A DNA stretch of 64,000 bases, taken from assembly GCA_022036555.1 (NCBI GenBank), contig CM039120.1, forward strand, positions 28,518,991-28,582,990, read 5' to 3'. The position numbers and the translations under genes are program-made. Positions 10,608 to 20,355 of the stretch are shown piece by piece. The notes beneath the pieces were generated by a model, which worked only from the letters and a program-made list of their open reading frames with translations, had not been told where the DNA came from and searched no databases. This DNA is from Microstegium vimineum. Taxonomy: Eukaryota; Streptophyta; Magnoliopsida; Poales; Poaceae. Every line of letters begins with the position of its first letter. Position 1 is the first letter of the stretch.

Positions 10608-10787
10608 CGCCCACGGCATACGATGACCACTGCGAAACGCCCACGGCGTACAACGACCACTGCGAAACGCCCATGGTGTACGACGACCACTGCGAAATGC
10701 CCACGGCGTACGACGACCACTGCGAAACGCCCACGATGTACGACGACCACTGCAAAACACAAACAGTGCACGACAACCACAACAGCG
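10608..10787 (+). repeat. 30-bp minisatellite, five good copies plus one degenerate
   Basis: The unit CGCCCACGGCGTACGACGAC plus CACTGCGAAA repeats head to tail from 10608, 10638, 10668, 10698 and 10728, with a decayed sixth copy at 10758. Thirty is a multiple of three, so the array is open in every repeat and reads as a 10-residue Arg/Thr-rich repeat. There are no spacers, so it is not a CRISPR array. It lies between the protease end and the antisense unit of gypsy G1. Confidence 0.95.
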
Positions 10788-10799
10788 TATCCAGCAACG

Positions 10800-11579
10800 T
10801 TCGGCGAATTCTCCAAAACACTCCCATAGTGTTTGACGACCTCTCCACAACGCAATAAGGTGTTTTCTCCAAACAGCCTGGCCATAACCAGAAAGCACCC
10901 GAAGCTGGCCTGCCGATGAACCATAACGAGTAGAAGTAGCTAACCTAAATGCTATGACTCCATCGACCTCCCAAGTGACATTCCCCTAGAAGTCGGGTGA
11001 TGTCACTTGGTTCGGGAGCCATGAGGTTATGTGCCCAGAATCTGTATACGACCTCGGAACGGTCGACGACTCTACATGCAGCATGGCTTTTCGCCCAGCG
11101 TCTGCAGGAACGGTCTCCACAGGCCCTAGTCACGCCACGATCGAGCCTCTCGGAAAAAGGCCATGTCCCTGGCATCTCCCTAAGCGTGCATGAGTTGTTC
11201 GCCCTCTGCGCCGCGGGTTGCCAGCAGCGTGCCTCCTTGGGAGTCCTTATGTATCCTGCACGTGAAGTGGCGCTAGCCCTACGATATGGATCATTAGAGA
11301 TCCAAGGCCGAACGATTCATCGCTATGGCTCACGACTTAGCAGACATACAAGTGAAATAAAAGCTCACCGCCCCGGATATATTACAGCTTTGTAGTTTTC
11401 ACATACACGTCCGAATACTTGTATCCAAGATACAAACTACCGTTGTCCCGCAGCAAAATAAAGCATGACAAAAGTTGAAACATTGAAAAGAAAGGGGGCA
11501 CGCTTGGGATCAGTCATTTCATCAATTACAACTTCATCCTACCAATACGATACGCGACTGTCTCGCTAATATTCCTAGT
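10800..11579. other. Gypsy G1 internal sequence without a supported gene
   Basis: No recognisable protein in any frame. The part next to 11580 (about 11400-11579) is AT-richer and would be the 3' untranslated region of the antisense ORF. Confidence 0.4.
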
Positions 11580-12350
11580 CTAGAGCTCGAATTCATGTCG
11601 AATCCGACACTGCGGGCTACAATACATAATGATCCTAGGTATGATATCATCAGGAGGCCCAAAGCACCGGCATTCATCCCAGTCGCAAACATGAGGACCG
11701 CCAGTAACTAATTCTAGCACATCTTCTGGTGAACGAATCCTCCACCGACGCCAAATGACATGGAGATCAGGCCATGGTTGCCCCCACCAACTTGTTGCCA
11801 GCGCGCTGCCGCTCAGTTGATGGACGAGGACAAGAGCTTCCGTACTCACCGGATCAACATAATACAACATCATGGCCCTGAAGTACATGGCCACATCATC
11901 TCCAGCCTCCACCGCCCGGTCAATAAGCGCTTGCCCATCGGGATTTCGCCCCCACAGCATCAACTTCTCCATACCATGAAAGCACAATGCCTCGGGATGA
12001 TCGGCCTCAAGGAAGCGACGCTCAAAAGAAGACTCCAAAGCATGACGGTAAGGACGACAGTAGTCCTGAATCCCCCGAAGAGATAGGTGCCAAACCATCA
12101 TGGCATCATCGCAAACTTTCTGAAGGACATGATAGACTTGGCGAAGGCTCAGATAATCAAGGATGTTGTCACCATTGTCGATGACGCGAAGCAAGATATG
12201 GAATAGGAAGTCCTCCAGTAGGATCCCACGCACCACGGCAAGGTGTACGAGATCAGCATCCATATCTCCAACAACACAGACGCACCCACTAGGTCCTCCT
12301 GGCAATGACGAAGCTCCCTCGTTCTTGCCTAATCTGCGCGGCTGATACAC
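11580..12350 (-). CDS. Antisense F-box-like protein (256 aa) inside gypsy G1
   Basis: An intact frame of 256 codons opposite to the element. The N-terminal third (from LLEDFLFHILLRV through LSLRQVYHVLQKVCDD) looks like a degenerate F-box. It is followed by LESSFERRFLEADHPEALCF and a Sel1-like pair of helices (PDGQALIDRAVEAGDDVAMY). The C terminus holds a small Cys cluster, CDWDECRCF...YCSPQCRIRHEF. This order matches the plant F-box family typified by Arabidopsis At1g67623/At2g35280. F-box proteins are substrate receptors of SCF ubiquitin ligases; whether this one binds Skp1 is unknown. A TATA box lies 143 bp upstream of the ATG. It could be a captured host gene or an element gene. Family assignment is moderate. 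Confidence 0.6.
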   Translation of the reverse strand: MYQPRRLGKNEGASSLPGGPSGCVCVVGDMDADLVHLAVVRGILLEDFLFHILLRVIDNGDNILDYLSLRQVYHVLQKVCDDAMMVWHLSLRGIQDYCRPYRHALESSFERRFLEADHPEALCFHGMEKLMLWGRNPDGQALIDRAVEAGDDVAMYFRAMMLYYVDPVSTEALVLVHQLSGSALATSWWGQPWPDLHVIWRRWRIRSPEDVLELVTGGPHVCDWDECRCFGPPDDIIPRIIMYCSPQCRIRHEFEL

Positions 12351-12492
12351 ATGGAGAAACTGGACAAGGCGGGTGGGAATCGCTTGGGTTCACTAGAATA
12401 TATAATGTGGAATCACCGACTCTTCGTATCTCAGGCGTACCCAGTAAGGTGTAGAAACGCGACCCTTCGCGTTCCGCCAATGGTCGAACTGG

Positions 12493-12501
12493 CCTTTTAT
12501 A
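12493..12501 (-). promoter_or_regulatory. TATA box for the antisense F-box-like ORF
   Basis: The minus strand reads TATAAAAGG, about 143 bp upstream of the ATG at 12350. This gives a plausible 5' leader of about 110 bases and suggests the antisense unit has its own promoter. Confidence 0.5.
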
Positions 12502-12879
12502 CAAAGCGGCGCAGCGCTTCACCTTCTAGGTTTTTGGGAAACGACCAAATACGGGACTGCCACGTGGCCTACCTCCCGCGCATCAAACGCGGGCCGCTAA
12601 CCGCACATCTAATTCGGCCCATTTACTTCTTTTTCGTACTCCTTACATATTTACTTCCAGTTAATTTCCCCAATTTACAGCTAATGATTTCCAAAATACC
12701 ACTAACCTACAGTCCCAGGGACTGGACGTGCAACCTTGTTATAATCTCTTTTCTGCAGCTACAGTAACATGGCTACAGTAGTCTGGTCGGCAATCACGAC
12801 AAAATTGGCCGCCAACAAGGATACTCGGGGACTCCGTCGACAGTAACCACGATTCGGCTGCCTGGTCGCATTCCCGACC

Positions 12880-13279
12880 AGGCTCGGGGACTTCGTCCAA
12901 CATCACACCAAGCAAGGCTCGAGGACTACGCCCATGGCACAGAAGGGCGGCGCGAAGCAGGACAACACCCGGAGACTGAAGCTCGGGGACTGCGAATTAA
13001 ACAATATGACCCCGATGCAAGAACCTCCTAGCTCCTTACATCAGGCTCGGGGACTACGGGTATTCGCAATCGTTTCTTACAAAACTCATATTTCAGTTTT
13101 TCAATATATGATCCTGATACAAGAAGCTTCTAGTTTCTTACATCAGGCTTGGGGACTACGGGTATTCGCAGTCGTTTTACATAAAACTCATACTTCAATC
13201 TTTAGTTACATATCTTATGCATCTTTTTATAAAGCTTGGCACCACGTGCATACTTCACCTACTACCACGCTCGGGGACT
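12880..13279 (+). repeat. Dispersed CTCGGGGACT motifs upstream of the gypsy 3' LTR
   Basis: CTCGGGGACT, or a one-base variant, recurs at about 12885, 12983, 13047, 13147 and 13271. The copies near 13047 and 13147 lie in about 100-bp diverged repeats that share AGGCTYGGGGACTACGGGTA. The last copy abuts the LTR and may serve as the polypurine tract. Confidence 0.6.
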
Positions 13280-14136
13280 AAGTGGGTACACTTCACCTAG
13301 CGGTGAATGTACTGATTTTTTCTCGACAAAGCTCTGCTGCTGTTTTTGTGTATTTTTTGAAGAGCCTAAGTGGGTACACTTCACCAGGAAAGGACTCTTC
13401 AAAAGTTTTTTCTTCTTCAGCACGTCACATCCTCCCAACAAGCAGCCGTAGCATCCGACGAGGCGACCTGCTCGCACATCAAGCTACGATGCTCTCGACC
13501 AACCCGACCTGGTCGGGAGGCTTCTCCGAGCAGCATCTCGACCAGGCAGCCTGGTCGGGACTCCACAACGACCACTTCGCATGATGGCGACCAACTGAAC
13601 ACCTCCAAGGACAACGTTGCGGGCTCGCCAGAAGAATACAACATGCTCGAGGACTTGTTGGGGATATTACCTCGACATATCCCCAAGGACCTTATGGGCC
13701 TACTGACCAGAAGACGACCCAGCTCATGAGGCCTTGCGGCACGCGGCCAGCCTGTCGTGCTCGCCAAGGACTCCGAAGAATTCTTGCTCGCCAAGAAAGA
13801 TCCTAGTAGATAGACTCGGATCTCTTGCCTTAAGGGACCGATCATAATATGTTAGGATATGGAAATTGTAACCCTGCTCCCCGGCTATATAAGGCGAGCA
13901 GGGACCCCCTCCAAAATCTCTCTCAGATCATCTACACCTGGTGTAACCTAATATTCATATCAATACAGCCACCAAAACACAGGACATAGGGTATTACGGC
14001 GATTTGTCGGCCCGAACCTATCTAAATCGACGTGTCTATGCTCTCTGTTTACGCTTGATCACCGTCGCCACACCTCCGCCTACAATCTACTACGTAGGGT
14101 ACCCCCTAGGTAGACTGCGACGCATATTTCGTCGAC
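13280..14136 (+). repeat. Gypsy G1 3' LTR (left edge approximate)
   Basis: Ends CGTCGACA at 14136. A TATA box at 13886-13892 precedes a typical grass gypsy leader. The start is placed near 13280, where TGGGTACACTTCACC follows a CTCGGGGACTA tract; a second copy of that sequence at about 13369 leaves the edge uncertain. The partner LTR is outside the window. Confidence 0.5.
13886..13892 (+). promoter_or_regulatory. TATA box of gypsy G1 LTR
   Basis: GGCTATATAAGGCGAGCAGG is a strong plant TATA context. Transcription would start about 30 bp downstream, still inside the LTR. Confidence 0.65.
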
Positions 14137-15422
14137 ACTTCTCTTGCAGGAGGAGATGGGATAGATCAAAAAGAGGGCAAAACTCTAACCGGACCGCACC
14201 ATCAGGTTGTATTGAGGCCCTACCTTTTAAGAACTTATCTGACACATGCGGTGGAATACGAAGACTAGATAGAGCTATCACCTTCTACTAGCATCCACAA
14301 ACAATCCATGCGATAAGCGGTTTACAAAGCCAAGATTGAGTTTAGACACCACGTCTACACTTATCTTACTACTGTAACCTTGGCCTAAGATTAAAGCACT
14401 TCACTCAGAGCAAAGCGATGAACAAGCGTGAAAAGTTGTATAACAGCTAAACCAGATTTAGAATATTAAATGCTATAAAGAACTCGGAAGTAGTCACTTA
14501 CAAGAGCTGAACTTACAAGAGACTGGCATCCGCCGAGGAAGAACTTCGGAGTAGATTCCCGACAGGCCCGGGCTTTCTCCAGAAGACTTCCTTCACTCTC
14601 CTCCAACCAGCATAACACTACTAGAGAGCTCCTCTAAGAGACTATGGAGTAGTGTTTCTCCAATGAGGCATGAATGATAAGAGAGCTCTAGGGGTCTATT
14701 TATAGCTAGAGGTGGAGTAGGGGCTACTCCGGTGCCACGTCAGTGATCCACGTCACCTTCATTGGCCACCGTAGGATCCAACCGACCTCAGAACCGTCTT
14801 TGAGTGTATGGGTTAATTTCCAGCATGTGGGGAGTGTGTGAGGTAGTTGTGGGATTTGGAACCGCCATAGGGGCAGTCGGCCGACCCTACCCCTAGCCTG
14901 TGGGCCCTCCCTTGCTCTTCCAGAAGGTGCCCCACTGGTCAGGGACCAAGTGGGGGGCTGGTGGGCCCAATGATAGGTCGGTCAACCCCCTTATGGGGTC
15001 TCTGGCCCACCTCTGTCTTTTGGATGCTGGTCCCACTTGTCATAAGCTTTGGGTGTTTGTTCTGAGATGTGTGTCATGTTAATCTCCTTGGTGTGGGCCC
15101 ATGGATCCTTGTGCTTTAAATCTGAACCGTTGGGAGGTAGCACAGGGTGGATCCAAGGGTGCAGGATCACTTGATAGGGTTCTTCTTGGATCATGGGGGC
15201 ATGGGAGGCCTAGTAGCCCCACAGGGTGGTCGGTCGACCCTCTAAGTGGGCCCACTAGCTCCAAAAAGTCCCCATTTGTCATTACCTGCACTCAAATACT
15301 CAAGGGACATGTGGAACTAGTTATTGGATAAAATGTGTTCATGTTATTCTTGTCTTTCTTTGTTTATGAGGATGTTGACGGTATTTTGATAGTGACAAAA
15401 TGGCTCATTGTTACCGTCAACA
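14137..15422 (-). repeat. LTR B: minus-oriented LTR related to element A, truncated by the gypsy G1 insertion
   Basis: Similar along most of its length to 740-2019: the same GGTGGAGTAGGGGCTACTCC run, TATA box, GGGCCCATGGATCC block and GGAACTAGTTATT block. On minus it starts TGTTGACGG at 15422. About 390 bp of the LTR 3' end are absent at 14137, exactly where the gypsy LTR ends, so the gypsy probably inserted inside this LTR and the remainder lies left of the window. The right flank is copia C1 gag coding sequence. Confidence 0.7.
14696..14705 (-). promoter_or_regulatory. TATA box of LTR B (TATAAATAG on minus)
   Basis: Same box and neighbourhood as 1328-1337 in element A LTR. Confidence 0.55.
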
Positions 15423-15566
15423 CTTACCAAGGGTAGATATGGTATCATGGCTAAGTATGTTGGTACACCCATTATTGGCCCAAAGAAGAAGGCAATTTGG
15501 GTGCCAAAATCCTTGGTCACTAACTTTGGAGGACCCAAACAAGTGTGGGTACCTAAGAAGAACTAA
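15423..15566 (+). pseudogene. Copia C1 gag C terminus
   Basis: Reads KYVGTPIIGPKKKAIWVPK and then QVWVPKKN before a TAA at 15564. This is the standard C terminus of Sirevirus gag. Its start is cut by LTR B. The stop is followed by TTTGTTTTGTAG at 15567-15578 and then by the pol frame. Confidence 0.75.
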
Positions 15567-15578
15567 TTTGTTTTGTAG

Positions 15579-18500
15579 GTCAATTACAAAGCCAGAGGAA
15601 GGCATTGGGTGCTTGATAGTGGGTGCACTCAATACATGACCGGGGATTCTAGAATGTTCAAATCAATCAACTCCAACACTAATGATGGCATTGATAGTAT
15701 TACTTTTGGTGATAATGGCAAGGGCAAGGTCAAGGGGCTTGGTAAGATTGCAATATCAAATGACTTGAGCATATCAAATGTCTTGCTAGTTGAGAGCTTG
15801 AACTTCAATTTGCTATCTGTGGCTCAATTGTGTGATCTTGGATTCAAATGCATATTTGGAATAGATGATGTTGAGATCATTAGTGTAGATGTTTCAAACT
15901 TGATCTTCAAAGGCTTTAGATATGAGAACCTATACCTTGTCGATTTCAATGCTAGTGAGTCTCAATTGTCAACTTGCTTGCTCACTAAATCAAGTATGGG
16001 TTGGTTATGGCATAGAAGGCTTGGTCATGTTGGAATGAAGCAATTGAATAGATTGATTAAGCATGACTTAGTAAGAGGCTTGAAAGGTCTTGTGTTTGAG
16101 AAGGACAAACTTTGTAGCCCTTGTCAAGCCGGCAAACAAGTTGGTAACACCCATCCCAAGGAGAGCATTATGAGCACTAGTAGAGCATTTGAATTGTTGC
16201 ATATGGACTTATTTGGACCAACAACATACACTAGTATTGGAGGCAGCAAGTATGGATTTGTGATAGTTGATGATCTTACAAGATACACATGAGTATTCTT
16301 TCTCAATCACAAGAGTGATACATTTGCCACATTCAAATCCTTTGTCAAGAGAAGTCAAAATGAGTTTGAGACCACCATCAAGAAAGTGAGAAGTGACAAT
16401 GGTAGTGAATTCAAGAATACAAGAGTTGATGAGCTATGTGATGAATTAGGAATCAAACATCAATTCTCGGCCAAGTACACTCCACAATCAAATGGCCTTG
16501 TTGAGAGGAAGAATAGAACATTGATTGATATGTCAAGGTCTATGCTTAGTGAGTACAATGTGAGTCATTCTTTTTGGGTCGAAGCTATCAACACGGCTTG
16601 CTACTCTAGCAACCACCTATATTATCACCCATTGATGGAGAAGACACCATATGAGCTATTGAATGAAAGAAAACACAACATTGCATACTTTAGAGTGTTT
16701 GGTTGCAAATGCTATATCTTGAAGAAAGGCACAAGAATTGGAAAGTTTGACAAGAAGTGTGATGAAGGGTTCTTACTTGGTTACTCAACCACAAGCAAAG
16801 CCTATAGAGTATGGAATTCGGCTAGTGGTGTGCTTGAGGAGGTTCATGATGTTGAATTTGATGAAACCAATGGGTCACAAGTTGAAAATGAGAATCTAGA
16901 AGATGTGAGTGGATCTCATTTGGCAAATGCTATGAAGAGCATGGATATTGGTGATATTAGGCCAAGACAAGTGATTGGCATTGAAGATGACAAAGATCAA
17001 GTGTTCAACTCACCAAATGAGCAAGCTAGTAGTTCTCAAGTGCAAGATCAACAAGTTGCTAGTTCATCTCAACCAAGCTCAAGCAATCAAGCTTCTATTC
17101 TCCAACCAACAAACATTGCAAGAGATCACCCCATTGATCAAATAGTTGGTGATATTACAAGTGGTGTGCAAACAAGATCAAGATTGGCATCCTTTTGTGA
17201 ACACTATTCATTTGTATCATCCATTAAGCCAACAAAGATTGAAGAAGCCCTACAAGATGTTGATTGGGTCAATGCAATGCATGAAGAGTTCAATAATTTC
17301 ACTAGAAATCAAGTTTTGGAGCTAGTTGAAAGACCCAAGAACTACAATGTGATTGGCACAAGATGGGTATTTAGAAACAAGCAAGATCAAGATGGTATAG
17401 TTCTAAGAAACAAAGCAAGATTGGTAGCTCAAGGTTACACTCAAGTTGAAGGTCTTGACTTTGGAGAAACTTATGCACCGGTTGCAAGATTAGAGGCAAT
17501 TAGAATTCTATTGGCCTATGCATGTGCATACAACATCAAACTATACCAAATGGATGTGAAGAGTGCTTTCTTAAATGGTTATATCAATGATCTAGTATAT
17601 GTTGAGCAACCTCCTAGTTTTGAAGATGACAAGAAGTCCAACCATGTATACAAGTTGAGAAAGGCTTTATATGGCTTGAAGCAAGAACCTAGAGCATGGT
17701 ATGAAAGATTGAGGGATTTCCTCTTATCCAAAGGGTTCATCATGGGGAAGGTTGATACTACTCTCTTCACCAAGAAGCTTGGCAAAGATCTATTTGTACT
17801 ATAAATCTATGTTGATGACATCATATTCGGTTCAACCAATCAAGAATTTTGTGAAGAGTTTGGCAAGATGATGGTCAATGAGTTTGAAATGTCAATGATT
17901 GGTGAATTTAGCTACTTCCTTGGACGTCAAATCAAGCAATTGAAGAATGACACCTTTGTAAGTCAAGGCAAGTACATCAAGGATATGATGAAGAAGTTTG
18001 GCTTAAAAGATTCAAAAGGCATTAGCACTCCAATGGGCACTAATGGACACTTGGATAGTGATGCTAGTGGCAACATGGTGGATCAAAAGTTGTATCGGTC
18101 TATGATTGGAAGCTTACTCTATGTGACCGCTTGTAGGCCGGATGTCATGTTTAGTGTATGCATGTGTGCAAGGTTCCAAGACTCTCCAAGAGAAAGTCAC
18201 TTGAAGGCTACAAAGAGAATACTGAGGTACTTGAAGCATACACAAGATGTTGGATTATGGTATCCCAAGGGGTCTAACTTTGAGTTGATTGGATATTCGG
18301 ACTCCGACTATGCGGGATGCAAGGTTGATAGAAAGAGCACATCGGGCACATGTCAATTGCTAGGCATATCACTTGTATCTTGGTCATCAAAGAAGCAAAA
18401 TAGTGTGACACTCTCTACCGCCGAAGTCGAATACATAAGTATGGGTAGTTGTTGTGCTCAATTGTTTTGGATGAAAGCAACTTTGAATGACTTTGGAATC

Positions 18501-18761
18501 AAATTCAAGCAAGTGCCATTGCTATGTGACAATGAAAGTGTGGTGAAGCTAACCAACAATCCAGTTCAACATTAAAGAACTAAGCACATTAACATAAGGC
18601 ACCACTTCATAAGGGATCATCAACAAAAGAGTGATATCACAATTACAAGTGTTGGCACCGATGGTCAACTTGTCGATATATTCACCAAGCCACTTGATGA
18701 GAAGAGATTTTGCAAGCTAAGGAATGAATTGAACATTCTTGACTTCTCAAATATGTGTTGA
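15579..18761 (+). pseudogene. Copia C1 pol (protease, integrase, RT, RNase H) with three stops
   Basis: Domains in order: aspartic protease WVLDSGCTQYMTGD (15606); GAG-pre-integrase with HHCC zinc residues (WLWHRRLGHVG ... CSPCQAGK); integrase core with its three acidic residues in LHMDLFGP, VRSDNGSEF and NGLVERKNR; a variable linker; RT from TRWVFRNKQDQDG through QMDVKSAFLNG to YVDDIIFGS; and RNase H from YSDSDYAGCKVDRKS. In-frame stops fall at 16290 (Trp to TGA), 17802 (Gln to TAA) and 18573 (Ser to TAA), the middle one just before the YVDD motif. The enzyme cannot be made. Confidence 0.9.
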
Positions 18762-19705
18762 TGCACCCCCCCCATATATATGACATGCCTCTCCTTCGAG
18801 CAATGCAAGGTACAAGTTGGTTGACATGTCATTCATCCACTATTAGGACTTGTTAGTGCATATAGACATCAATTCATTAGGCTCATTCATGAAAATCAAA
18901 TGAATTTGATGCTCATATGGTACCACTATTGCTTCTATGTCTCTATGATCTAGTGGTAGCATATGACATGTTTGTGGGCTTGCAATCCTAGTGTTTAATC
19001 TAGAATATGAACTTCAAGTGTTTAGCTCAACATGGGCAAGATAACCATTTTAGATGTGTCAACAAGCTTGTCCATGGTTTAAACCGAGTTAAATATTTTG
19101 GGAAAGTAATCTAGATCGAACCACATCTAACCTTCTCTCCAATAATCAACACCTTTTGTGATAATAGATGACAAAGGGGGAGAAGTAAGTTTACCACAAA
19201 ATAAATAATTGAAAATTTTGAAAAATATAAGCACACAAGTAGGGGGCAAGCCTATGAACTTGGTTGTTGCATTTCTATGTGCATTCATAAGTGTTTGCTT
19301 GCATATGTATTTACATTCATGACTTTGCTTGTGTGGTGAATGCTAGAAACTTAAATGATATGGTGCTTAAAGAACTAGCATGCTTAGGCTTGTATATTTG
19401 TGTTGTTTTCAAGTGGTATCTAGTTCTCTCAAGTTGTTTTCAAGTGGTTTCTAGTCTTTCTTGGTGCTAAGGATGGTATAATTTTGCATTCCGATTGGTA
19501 TCACGCTTCAAAGGTCCACCCCTGATACCTTAGTATCATTTGGTAGCATTCACTTTCCCACAATTCTTATCCATGCATATGTGATCAAAATGAACCAAAC
19601 TCATATATCACATATGTAGAGGGAGCTAATACTGCAAAAGTCTAAATCTTCATTCAATATATTCATTTGTGAAAGGTTGTCATCAATTACCAAAAAGAGG
19701 GAGAT
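18762..19705 (+). other. Copia C1 3' untranslated region with repeated polypurine tracts
   Basis: No ORF. Polypurine tracts occur at 19172-19183 (ACAAAGGGGGAGAAG), about 19240 (GTAGGGGGCAAG), about 19617 (GTAGAGGGAGCT) and 19691-19705 (CAAAAAGAGGGAGAT, next to the LTR). Multiple tracts of this kind are a published Sirevirus trait. Confidence 0.65.
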
Positions 19706-20305
19706 TGAAAGCCCAAGTTTGGTTTTAGTTAATTGATGAAACCTATGGACTAACCCTATGGCTTAAGTGTATGATCTAGCTAGTGTGATCCAACATGAGA
19801 TGGAGCAATGTGGATGATCATGGTGCATTGATCAAATGCTTCATGGACAAAGAAAATAAGAAAGAGAAAAACAAAAAGGGCTCAAGGCAAAGGTATAACA
19901 TAGGAGCCATTTTTGGTTTAGTGATCAAGACACTATAGAGAGTGTGATCACCTTTAGGATAGATAGTCGTACTATCAAGAAGGGAAAACTTGTGTCAATT
20001 GTGGTTATCTTGTGGCACTAGGATTTGCATTGCATATCTAAAATGAACCTAAGTGACAAAGAATTGAAATAAAATCCAAGATCATTCAAACTTCAAAGTA
20101 AAAGCTAACACACATGCACAAGTGTTGTAACACTTAGTGTTAGCTCACATAAACTTAGTATGAAGGAGGCAACTTGTTTTGGTTGTCGGACACCCCGGCA
20201 GTGCAGGACTTGAGCCCGGCAGTGTCGGCCTCTACTGACAGAAAGTTATCAAGTTGTTTTAAACAGGCCTATTCACCCCCCCTCTAGGCTAATCAGGTCC
20301 TTACA
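19706..20305 (+). repeat. Chimeric LTR between copias C1 and C2
   Basis: The left end (TGAAAGCCCAAGTTTGG) follows C1's polypurine tract, so it is a C1 3' LTR start. The last ~125 bp (from about 20180, ending GGCTAATCAGGTCCTTACA) match the end of C2's 3' LTR at 30826-30951 with few differences, and C2's primer site follows. The segment is only 600 bp against 1298 bp for C2's 3' LTR, and 19706-20170 shows no clear match to it. A recombination joint near 20175 is inferred. Confidence 0.65.
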
Positions 20306-20307
20306 AG

Positions 20308-20319
20308 TGATATCAGAGC
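20308..20319 (+). other. Primer binding site of copia C2 (one mismatch)
   Basis: TGATATCAGAGC differs by one base from the initiator tRNA-Met primer TGGTATCAGAGC and starts two bases after the LTR end. Confidence 0.8.
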
Positions 20320-20355
20320 AAGGTTACCTCAGTAAGCACTTCACCGTGCGAGGTA

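Larger units (their letters stand above)
10190..14136 (+). mobile_element. Gypsy G1, right part (protease end, minisatellite, antisense ORF, 3' LTR)
   Basis: Continues the element begun at 1-348. In order: protease tail, a 30-bp minisatellite, an antisense gene-like unit (11.4-12.5 kb), a region with repeated CTCGGGGACT motifs (12.88-13.28 kb), and the 3' LTR ending CGTCGACA at 14136. Extra ORFs, sometimes antisense, between pol and the 3' LTR are known in the Tat lineage of Ty3/gypsy, which makes Tat-like the best assignment. The 5' LTR lies outside the window. Confidence 0.65.
15423..19705 (+). mobile_element. Copia C1: Sirevirus-like Ty1/copia element, 5' part displaced
   Basis: Retains the last 48 codons of gag, all pol domains, a long AT-rich 3' untranslated region with several polypurine tracts, and an LTR start at 19706. 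The 5' LTR and most of gag are separated from it by LTR B and the insertions inside that and would lie left of the window. Pol contains three in-frame stops. Confidence 0.8.

Noticed and set aside
10608..10787. CRISPR-like 30-bp repeat array
   Set aside because: Units are directly contiguous without spacers, in a plant retrotransposon; it is a minisatellite.
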